Positions 34,919 to 45,310 of a stretch of DNA of 64,000 bases are shown here, piece by piece. Numbering within the stretch: the first letter of the stretch is position 1; each line of letters begins with the position of its first letter. The stretch covers positions 310,001 to 374,000 of the forward strand of contig JAACJM010000027.1 in NCBI GenBank assembly GCA_013368315.1, in the 5' to 3' direction. Made by a program: the position numbers and the translations under genes. The stretch is from Tetrapyrgos nigripes. Taxonomy: Eukaryota > Basidiomycota > Agaricomycetes > Agaricales > Campanellaceae. A model generated the notes under the pieces. It was not told where the DNA came from, ran no database searches, and worked only from the letters and a program-made list of their open reading frames with translations.

Positions 34919-37900
34919 TCAGTCACAGTCAGTATTTACAAAAAAGTGCGAGCAGATTTCTAGAACAGTACTACTTGTCCAGTCTCGATTAGCCACTCGC
35001 CCGAATGCAGGCACCAAATGTACACTGCGAATAAGCCTCCTAACATCTACAACACTCGCCAAACGACCACCCTCTACCGCACAGCATGAAACCTTGTAGA
35101 AATTGTGATGAGGGTCTCGCCGAGAGAAAGGTGTGAACCATTCAACATAAGCGAGATGAGATGGCCGGTCTTGACGTGGTACATCCTTATAGTGTATCGA
35201 GGCATCTGTCTCACTAAGAGAAAACACAACTCGCACTTGACCAACCCGCATATCTGTGCATAAGCAGCAAGTCAGAAGTCGTGTAACGGTACAATTTCTT
35301 TGAAAGAGCACATACCCTTTGCCACATCATCATAACCTCGGGAGTCGTTGGTAGGGATTAGAGCTGTATCAAAACGTCCTGGAACAGTGTGATTGTGTTT
35401 ATCGCACCGAGCGGGTTGCGCATGTATAGAATCAGCAGTACTGAGGCAGTCCATGAAAAAGTCATGCCTCAAGTACTTGACTCGGTGGAAAACATGGACA
35501 GAGGCAATACCAAGGAAATGATAGTCGATTTTGTTCTCAAGTCTGCGACCAGAAAGGTTTGGGTTGGCAAGCTCGACGAGGAAACGAGACATTGCATCAC
35601 GGAAAAAGGTTGCCCCATATGTTTCAATAATGTTATCGATACGGACAGTGCAAGATGGGTGTTTGGTTATATGAAGAATTCGGGTGTTGTTGAGTCCAGG
35701 AGTGATCCAATGTTCTCGTAGTACTGGTCGGTTTCCGCCCCGCCTCCACTCAACATGAGCATCATGTACCATGACCCTCTCCTTTCGGTCCAGCCATGTC
35801 GTCATCTGAGGGTACTCATCCTTCTTGTTGGTGGCCCGATATGCGTCTTTGGTGTAGTCAATGTGTAAACGTTCCGTGTACTCTGTATTGAAGTTATCAA
35901 AAGTACCCATCAGCCGAACATTCTCGACATAGTGATTTAGAAAGTGGATTTTCGGAATATGGAAGTCTGACCGAATTCCCAAATCCACGAATACTGACTT
36001 GTTCTGGTGGAAACAATCCAGGGCTTCTTCCATTTGTGAAAGGGATCTTGCAGAGTGGACTGGATATTGGGCAAGGAAGAGGAAGTCAGTCAGGCCACGC
36101 AGACAGGACAGCAGGCGTACATTGGACATTCCTCCAGGGAGTGGACAGTCAGCAATGATGGCGAGAAGGAAACGGGCGATCTGGTCATGCTCCTGACTGG
36201 TAACACGAGAAAGGCCTGATATTCCCTTCATGAAAACGCGAATATTGTGATTTGGGGGAAGACGTCGGCACCGAGCATCAATCTCATGAGCACCATAAGC
36301 GCCGATAATCCAGAGCTTCAGGTGCTTGAGGACACCTTGGTAGAGCTGATGTAAGATGTCCAGTGTAATGGAGAGGAAGACATTTGAGTAAGGAAGGTTT
36401 GTCCAGAACGGCTCAAATACTGGTCGTACTCCTGCATCCTTGCATGCCCTGATAAACACAGAGGCACCCTGGTCAGCTGTCTGCAACACCTTCTTCATTG
36501 CATGCAAGCTTCGGAGTGGATGGACCTCAGTATTCTCGCCAACGCGTTGACGGGGAATAGTACAACGAGGACAAAACCCAGTTATACCACATGTCACGAG
36601 GATTTGCTCGGGGTAATCACCAATATACACCGCAAAAATTGGGTGAGCCAAACGGTCCACCCCATCCCCACTGGTCATAACAATGCCGAAGGCACCTGGT
36701 TCCTCAATAGGTTTCAGGATATGCTTCATGCAGGTGTGAAACAAGTTTGCAGCACACCGACGTTGTGAAGCAGCCGAGGTGATGTGTTCCAGTCGGGTAG
36801 AGGGGAGGTAGCCAAGTAATATGTATGCATGCTTTGATGGCTTGCGGCGTAATTCTTTCGGAATGTTGCCAAGGGACAGGTAGACAGGATATGCTGACTT
36901 GTTGCGGAAGACGGTCACTTGAGTCTTGTCCGAAGATATAATGATTGGGACAATAGTTCGTCCTGGCCCAGTATGTTTGTCAACAGCTTCCTAGAGTAAA
37001 TATTAGTTTGAAAATAGAACTGTCAAAAGCCATACTCCATACCTGTGTAGACCACGGACCACTGACCAGTGTGCATGTCATGGTACAATGGCTGCGTCTT
37101 CTCTGAGTCTTCAAAGTGGCGTTCTGGAACAAACTTGAGATAGGGAGCAAAATCGGCCTTGTTGAACAGGGCTTTGATGCATTGAAGGATGTCCCGGAAA
37201 TAGAGCTCAAAGGCCTCCCCCTGGACGACTACCTCTTGCCTCTGGAACTGTGGACAGCGGGGAAGGTTGTTGTTGATGATTTTATTAAGCTCAGGAGCAT
37301 TCTTGTAGGAGAGTCCAAGCTTCTCCGACACCTTTGATAAATTGGTCAGTGATACTTAAATATGAAAAGCCAATGCATATACTCACACCATCAATTGCGA
37401 GAAGCTCAGTCAGAGCTGTAGAACTCGGACCTCTTGTCTTCACCCATTTTGCAACTCTCCAATCTATTTCGGACGCAAACGGTGCCCATATGTTGGATAC
37501 GTGCCCCAGCTTCTGGTTATATGCGTCATGGGAGGTAATATGTGTTGTCTGATTTGCAAATGGTGCTCCAGCCCGTGGGTCAGGGTAGTGCTGGATATAG
37601 GGTTCTTGAAGAGTGTCCGGGTGAGACGGTGGTGGTGGCCGTGCATTGGGAAGCTCCAACGGCTCAGATAGAAACTTGTTATCGATATCGTCACTGTCAT
37701 CCGACTGGAAATTGGACCAGTACAATTCCTCTCTCTCAACTTCAGCCTCCCAATCTTCTTCACAATCGGCGGCAGCAGCAGCATCCTCGTCCTCATCTTC
37801 CCACTCAGAGTCCAGCCCATCAACAGGATAATCGGCAGTAACTCTGGCCCCAAATCCTGACGATACATCGACCGACTCGTTGAGTGAGTCATAGCTGCCA

Positions 37901-38112
37901 AAATAATCTCCTCCAGCATCAACGTTGATCGAAGCTTGAGGTTGAGAGGCACCAAAATTTTGAAGAAACAAGGCAGCGGCATCGCCGCTCTGACTGTTTT
38001 CATGGTGTAACCTCTCGGCGAATTCTTGACAGGCAGGGTTCGCAGTCCTTCGCAAGTGCTGAAAAAATCCAGCTCCGAAATTCTTGTTACACCCGTCGCA
38101 ACGACTGGACAT
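34919..38112 (-). CDS. Plavaka-type transposase, 1,006 residues, open
   Basis: Four exons join in frame: 38112-37387, 37331-37043, 36986-35316 and 35253-34919. The protein starts MSSRCDGCNKNFGAGFFQHL, a C2H2-like finger typical of this family, followed by an acidic region. The transposase core has RTIVPIIISSDKTQVTVF, SAYPVYLSLGNIPKELRRKP, YILLGYLPSTRLE and YIGDYPEQILVTCGITGFCP. It ends with VGQVRVVFSL and WFTPFSRRDPHHNFYKVSC. These are Plavaka (CMC/CACTA-related) landmarks. No lesion is needed, so it may be functional. A hAT element was inserted 23 bases past the stop, separating it from its own 3' flank. Confidence 0.88.
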
Positions 38113-38277
38113 AATTGTAAGGTGGATATCCAAGTGTAGTGTCTGTGTTCGCGAAGAGTTAGAGTGATGTGAAACAACGCAAATAAATTGGTAACATACG
38201 CTTACTACCCTGTCCCATATACACGCAACTCCGACCAATTTGCTGGCAATATCCCCTGCTCCAAACCACCACCTCCA

Positions 38278-40593
38278 ATGTCAACGCCCAAATCTCTGCT
38301 TGATATCCTTGCCCCAAGTGGTGGAGACACTGACTCTGGAACCAAGCAAGCTTGTGAGTAACATGCGCGTGAGCCACCACCTGAGGACCAACATTCCCAA
38401 GCATCTAAAAAGGCCAAAAAAGCGAAGACTGGTGGGCGAAAAGGTGAGTTTTTCTATACATCTGGACATACTCGCACAATTCTCACCTCATGACTCTAGA
38501 CCAGGCTTCCAATGACACCTCTACCAAGACTAAGGCCAAAAAAACTGCAAAACCAAAACCAGCGGCACTTATGTTATTCCTCTCACTGGTTCCAGCCCTT
38601 GCTCAGTCCTTGCTAACACTTGGTCAAGCAAAAGCGAAAGAATGTGCATCGAAATCGTCGAAAAAAGCAATGGTAGTTGCGGATATCCCAGCCGAACCAG
38701 TGGATGGTGAAGACAAACCAGAAGCGAGTGATGCTGAGCACGAAACTATCATGTATGATGAAGGTAGTGCCGAGGAGGAAGATAATGAGGAAGACCTTAG
38801 TGATGACCAGCTGAGCCAAGAGGTATGTTTGCTTGATGCATGGAATGAATTTAAAGGCTGAAATGTGCCTATAGCGTGTTCAGGTTGTTGGCCAGTCTCA
38901 GTCAACGTCGTTTCCAAAAGGTGAGTATGCCGCGTCATTGATCATGTGACTAGCACTGCAACGTTCCGTACTTTCTTTGGTCCAGCTGTCCCAGTTCTGG
39001 CAAATAATGGCCTCGATTTTTTGGCACCATCTTCCAGCCGCAAATCCCCCACCTCTGTAACGGATAAGGAAGAGGATTCCCAAGCTAAGGGTCCAGAAAT
39101 TGCAGATAATTCGAGTTCTGAAGTGGAGGAGGTCAGTCAACGGAGTGTGTCTAGAAAGGTATGTAACTATCTTTATCCATGTGATTTGCATGCTCAATCA
39201 TTTCATTGCACCTCACAGAGCTCTTCCAAAGGCAGAGACTCAAAGTATAATACAGAGGAAAGTAACAAATTTTATTTCTGCGCACCTCCTGACCTTTTTG
39301 CAGCGTCCTACTATACAGCCATTGCAAGAGCAGCCTCAGGAGGCCACTACCACTTCCGTAAAGCTTCCTACTCTCAAACCGAAGCCAAAGGATCAAGACA
39401 GCGCAACAATCGTTGCTGCCGCTGATGCAAGTGTTTTTTTTTTAAATCCTTAATCTAAAACATTTTTTTCTGAACATGTTTTGCAGGCCCGCAACAATAG
39501 ATGGCCCAGTGAGACCCACATGGTCTATCCTGGTAGCGGTCAGCGTTCTCTACCTCTGCTCAAGCAACCAGCTGCTTTACGGCATGTCATCAATGAGGCC
39601 AACAACATTGCGATTGGTCTTACGCTTTTTCAGGAAGCCTGTCCGAAGGGAGACGATCAACGTCGCCACATACGCCTTGCAGTAATTACCTCCTGCAACA
39701 AACATGAGGAGGCCACCATCGCAGATCGGTTTGAGAGGGATATCAAATATCGAGAGCTCATTGTTGGGGTTGTGAGTAATTTTTTTTATTTGAGTGTTGT
39801 GCGCTTCTTTATTATATTCATTTTAGGTGACCAATCGTGTCTCTTCTTTGCGAACACATGTCAAGGAGGCTGCCGAAAAGGTAGTTCCTGCTCGATATGA
39901 GCTTCTAAAACTTCAGGGTGATGAGCGAATACGGCTGGTCAAAGACCTTCTCAAAGCCTGTTGCTACATTTTTCCCCTGGGTGATGTATGTGCCTGCTGT
40001 TCCCTAAATCAGGCTCGGAGACTGATGTATTTTTATAGCCTATGAACACGAACACTTGGCGTAGTAATGAACCTTACTACCATGGCGCCGTCTTGGATAC
40101 GCTCAAAGTCGCCTTCTGGACCGATTCACATAATCATACATGCCTCGGGAAGCGATACGTCGATTACTTCCGCTCCACCATTGATGGGGATGATGAGAAG
40201 GAGGTACCCATGGCTATGCTTGGCCTTGTCGGTGTTATGGTATTGTCGTTGTTCCGAATCGCAGTATTCCACAAATATTAACTTCTGTTTCTTCCACTGT
40301 GTAGATATTCTTTACTCTTAAGGAGTACGTCAGTGGTCCAGTCAAGCTAGAAATCATGGCCATGAATGAAGAGTATTCAAAGCATCTCAATATCATGAAA
40401 GCGAAGATTATCAAGGCTGATGGGAGTGGCAAGGTCAAGTTCCATAACATGGCAGTGCACATCTATTGTGAGGTCAGCAGGTAGGTTCTCTCTCTTTGCT
40501 TCACGATCATTTTCTGATCTACCATTCAGAGCAAACAACCTATTGAGCGCGGAGTCGGATCTTCCAGAAATTGACTTGGATAATATGGCTTAA
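38278..40593 (+). CDS. DUF6532-domain protein, spliced
   Basis: Divergent from Plavaka, with 165 bases between the two ATGs. A Lys/Ala-rich N-terminus (ASKKAKKAKTGGRK; KTKAKKTAKPKP) and an acidic stretch are followed by the DUF6532 body. This includes LPLLKQPAALRHVINEANNI, NKHEEATIADRFERDIKYRE, TNRVSSLRTHVKEAAEKVV, DLLKACCYIFP, YYHGAVLDTLKVAFWTDSHN, PMAMLGLVGVM and FTLKEYVSGPVKLEIMAMNE, ending at TAA/TAG near 40593. The domain has no known activity and is expanded in Agaricomycetes. About eight exons can be traced; I could not make every junction agree near 38925-38960, so a small lesion there is possible. Confidence 0.65.
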
Positions 40594-41150
40594 AGTTTTC
40601 TACTACGCATGTTGCTAATATTTACATATTTTTGTATCTCAAGTATTATCTATCTCGTTCGCAATCATACTGCAATTATCTATCAGGTCCGAGCTCAGAT
40701 TGTAGTCCATTTCACTGGATGAGGCTGAAAAACTGGTGAGTAATCACTAACGGAATGGTCAATATCTGTTACGGTTTTTGCATAATTACACCCGTTCATG
40801 AAGGCATCAATATAATTCATCATAATCGCCTTGCCCGTCAAATTTCGCATTATTCTACTTCAAATTTGCATGATTTAGTGTAGATTATGATTTAGGGTTT
40901 TTCCTGATGCAATTTCTCCGCTAGCTCTCTGCTCTTCTGGAATTGTCACATCACACACACACGCAAATAGATCAGCTCCTTCAGTAATTCAGGGTCGTTT
41001 AGTACGTCTCGGTCTTTGTGTATCAGTGTCTTGTAATTGATTTCTCGTTTCTTCAGCTGATGACACTCGCTCATTCTCGTCCACATGTTCGTTCACTTCA
41101 CTTAGTCAGTCAGGTGCAGTTTCCATCGCTTCCATAGTAAAAGTGGAGGA
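40594..41150. other. No gene recognised
   Basis: AT-rich, with one partner of the 27 bp inverted repeat (40883-40909). Nothing else can be supported. Confidence 0.4.
40883..40909 (-). repeat. 27 bp inverted-repeat partner of 28197-28223 (right)
   Basis: Reverse-complemented it matches 28197-28223 at 25 of 27 positions. It lies two bases outside a TAGTG (40876-40880). The two differences fall on third positions if the segment is read as DYELGFFLM and DYDLGFFLM, so common descent of a coding piece is an alternative to a transposon end. Confidence 0.5.
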
Positions 41151-44100
41151 TTATTCAGATAATGGTGCATCCTTGGCTTGGCAGTCATCTGGCTGCGATT
41201 TCTTGTTGAAGTCTGGGTTTTGATGGTGCGAAGGAGGTGTCAGGATATTTCCGGAAAGCCGATTGTCCCATTCTGCAATTGCGAGGTCAGTTTCATTGTC
41301 TTGTCCGTGTAATGTGAAATCTTCGATTGACTCACTGCAAAATGACTTTTCAGATTTGTAGTCAATGATAATTAGGAATGTATCGCATACCTCTGTCCTG
41401 TTTCCTGGCACTCATTATTGTTTCCATACTCGCTCTTCTCTTCCTCATCATTTTCTTCTTCATTGTCATTGTATCCCGGTTCCCCATGATCAGATCCAGG
41501 TTCGATATCACTGTCAGCATCCTGAAGGTCAGTAGTACTTGTAGAAACCATGTAAGTCCCTGGTAGACAGTAACACTGGAATATTAATACGCACCAATGC
41601 GACATGTAAGCTGCATGTGCATGAGATATAGGTATAGGGCCCCGTTTCTCTCATTCCTTGTTCTTGCCTCGAGGTTTCGGAACTATCTTTCGATTCCTGT
41701 ACACCTCCGCCATCGCCTCCTTCTCACTGTTTGAGATTTTCCAGATGTTACTGCGATCTGCAGTTGGGTGCTGCTTCTGATAATGGGCATCAAGGCTGTA
41801 ACGCCAAATAGCCAGCGAATTGGGATCCTTCTGGGAACATACTGGGCATACGACTGGTACATTGGTACAAGCATTTGATTGACTTGCAGTGCTTGCTGAT
41901 TTGTAACTGAAGCTCTTGAGTGCAGCGAAAACGGCAAAGCCTTTAGTACGTTTTTTGTCGATCTTGTCTTTCTTGAGGTAGAACTGACATTGGGGAGATG
42001 GAGATAGACAGAACCCGCATGGTTCAGAACTGCAAATCGTCGATGGTGAGTGTAGAATGTGGGCTGCCATATGCCTGAGAATTGCCTGGGGTTTGCTCAA
42101 ATTCAGGTATATGGTGGGATTTATACATGATGGACAAACGAATTGACCGTCAATGTCACCTTGACCGATACCATCATGTTCGCACAGAAATGCGGCTTTG
42201 CCTAAACAAGCATTAGAGTCAGTATAGATATCACTTTCATTGTACTATGAATACACACCAGAGCCTGTTAGGTACGGAAAGAATTGCAATTGTGGAGTTG
42301 TAGGAATTTTCAGTGAACGAGAATCACCTAATGCAGATACTCTGTTGAGAAGTTCTTCTGCTAGTGCTCGGAGGACATTGCTTTGGAAGAGATAGTATGA
42401 TTTTTTGTTGGGATCATCAGGGGTAGACAAGGTCAGATTCAGGGCCTGGATCAGGTGGCTGGGGACAGTAAAGCAAACAGGATGGATATGGGTACTTGGA
42501 GAAGAGCGCCAGTTGTTTTCCTGACTCGGATCATGGCGATCATTGCAGGGAACAATCTGGAGGAGCTGGAATTTGATTATGACCCCTTCCTCTAGAAGTT
42601 CATCCAACACAATATCCTCGACAGTGCTATTCCCCACTCTAATATCAACAACCTCTCCAATACAAAGGAAAAATTGGTCTTCACAGGACATAATTGATGT
42701 GACTGGTTCACTGATCATTATACATGGCTTGTCAAAAGCAGATGGATTGTCGATGATTAATGGAGAAGGATCAGTGACTCTTGTATCCGAGAAGCGACTC
42801 ATTTGCATGTAGACGTTGGAGCCTGGATTCGAAGGCGAGAATAATGTCCAAGTAGACAAGATTTGTTCACCATATGCCCATCCCCAGCATCAAGTTTCGT
42901 CTCAAACCTTCTAACTACCATGGCTTCATTTTCCAATTCCTCAGCAACTGCGTCTTCAATCTGGCGGACTCCTGACTCCTCGCCATATGCATCTATGTTT
43001 GAATGGATACCATCACCGATTTCGTGAGAAACAGATGCAACTAAAGTTTCTGAGTCAACATCATCCTCAGTATCATCAGGATCAAGTTGGCCACCAACAA
43101 TGAGTGTGCCACATGGCCGAAGGATATCAATGACCAAAGGATCCCGATCCAATGCCTCGAACAAAGGGGAAAGCTTAGGAAACCTCTCTAACACCAGTGT
43201 CCTTCCAGCCCTCCAGCAGGTTACTAACGACACAAGCTTCACTCGAACATCTCCTTTCCCAACTGCTGGTGCAATATGGTCAACTGCAGTCCCCAGGATT
43301 TTTTTCCCTTGCCCATCAACTGGTGGAACATGAAGGTGCCTTGACGTTCTATCCCATTCCGGATGTTTGGTGAGAATATTGGCAAAATGTCGACATTGCA
43401 GTCATTCCCAACCACCGAACGCAGAATGCCAAACAGGGTCTCGAGGCGATCTGTTCCAAGTAGACAAAGCCAGAACTTGCCATCTGGGTCATCCGTCTTC
43501 GTTTTGGCAACACAGAAAAAGACATTTTTGATTGTGATCATGAGATCTTGGTATAGCAGAATTGGAATGAATTTCTTTCCGCACTCACGGTAAAGTACTA
43601 ACAGTAAAAATGCTGCTGCACTTAGCCGTTTGAGCTGCTCGGAGAGGGAAAGATCGATGCAGATATATGGGAGGAGCAAGAATTTGTAGAATAGTGTACT
43701 GATCAATTTAATAGCAGCATGTTCCTCCCGAAAGTGTGGATTTTGAGTGGTAATGTTAGAGGGAAGCGCCCAAAGGTCACGGTGAAGTTGATATGCGAGG
43801 GGAACATCCTGAAGATCATCGGGCTTGAAAAGAGAGTTGATATGTGCAGATGTGTGTCCTTCAGCCTGGAGATGGGCTTTCAGGATACTAGGAGTTTTAT
43901 GAATACCAGAGACTTGAAATCCTCAGGGACGGATAAGGTACCCTTGTGCTCTTTTAGAGTTATGTGGGTTATCCTTCTCCATGGTAATGTCATCCAGCCC
44001 AACAAGGAGATTCAAGTATTTCAATGGTTGAAGAAGTGGATATATTGATGAATCTGGGGCCAGCACATCACGAAGGAACAGTAAATTCAAGGCCTTGCCC

Positions 44101-44304
44101 CTATTCAGTTCACCATCAGAGGCAACGCAGATGATATGGATACCAGTTGAAGGCTGCACTGAAGTTACAGCCTTCAAGGTGGTCTCAATGACCTTGGCAT
44201 GCTGTTCTGCAGTTTCACGTTTGCAAGTACCCGAAATCAACACTGGCCGTGCATTGTAGAGCCATTTATTCCCCGAAATGAGCCCTATTGCAGTGATCGT
44301 AGCC
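41151..44304 (-). pseudogene. Transposase-like gene, 5' truncated and mutated
   Basis: Reading leftward: ATITAIGLISGNKWLYNARP, VASDGELNRGKAL, then VGLDDITMEKD (44243-43923), a helical part, and LLGTDRLETLFGILRSVVGN (43400s). A long body follows, then a Cys-rich C-terminus with EPCGFCLSPSPQCQFYL, VVCPVC and YQKQH (42100-41700). The DGE, DDIT and RLE-x-x-FG spacing resembles a DDE/RNase H-fold transposase of the P-element/THAP9 kind; that assignment is inference. Lesions are a frameshift near 42830 and a TGA at 41651-41653, after which the frame stays open into further exons to 41151. The exon at 44304 begins after an acceptor, and its upstream exons are replaced by the KDZ element. Confidence 0.5.
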
Positions 44305-44330
44305 TAAAAAACAAATGGAGGCGATGTAGC

Positions 44331-45310
44331 CCCGATATATAAATACTCCTGGTAACCCCTCACCCCCGATAGTACAATACGGGAGGGATATAGCCAGGGC
44401 ATACCCAGGCTAGTTTTGGCCCTAATCAGGCAGCGGTATATGAATATGGGTCACATATGAGAGGTTGGGCAGGGGTTGGCCACGGCAGGGCATCGGCATT
44501 AGGTGGCATCATTGGCATACGGTGGCATGGCGCTGTTTTCCGGGCTACATCAGGCTACATCCCATCCCTCGCTTAACTCCTTTGCATCGGTTGAGCAGAT
44601 CTCGCTTACGGTAATCGAATAAATACAATGATTCAAGCATATGTAGTAGACTAAGGTAGACTATCGTACATAGAGCATGTATCCTCACGGAGCTACCCTG
44701 CTTACATCCGTAGGCACATATCTAATATGATTATCACATGGGGACTTGACCATAGCTTTGATTCCATCGACCCGTATCTCAATATGGTACTTGCATTGAG
44801 GTCATCCCTAGGACATGTAGGGTTGCTCGTTACATTTTTCCAGCAATTAGCATCATAAATTGCCGCTCTGTGCCCACACGTCTAAGCATGGGACTTATAA
44901 AAGACTTTCCGGAACAGTATCGGCTATACATGGAACTTACAATGATTCTGAAAACTCTCACAGGTATGTACGATGTCCCATTACAATACTAGTATCACTG
45001 TCTTGTTCATTTCGTTTTTGCGCTCACTTTTTATGCCAGGTTTTTGAGACTTGTCAAATTTGTGAAATTTTACCATCCAATATTTCAATACAGCCATCTT
45101 CATCAGGACTTCTCAACACAAGTCAACGTCTCATTGAGTTCGTACTATGGGCCCATATATATATATCGGTTGGCAGTAATAACATTATATAAAAGTCCAC
45201 AACATGTACATCCATACAAAATAAACGACAAACAACTAAATAAACGACAAACAAAACCCACAACAGCAAGAATGACCAAGAATGACGAGCTTCAGGATGA
45301 CCGCCCACGA
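44331..45310. repeat. Left subterminal region of the KDZ element
   Basis: No gene is visible. It contains the left inverted repeat and five copies of the palindromic motif: 44331-44347, within 44363-44383, 44434-44450, 44771-44787 and 45152-45169. There is also a cluster of GGCAT strings (GGCATCGGCATTAGGTGGCA and on to 44535). Such repeated short motifs at a transposon end usually bind the transposase; here that is inference. Confidence 0.5.

Noticed and set aside
28276..40880. CACTA / TAGTG as firm termini of the Plavaka element
   Set aside because: The flanking bases (TCG and TAG) give no target duplication and the terminal similarity is weak, so only a candidate is reported.
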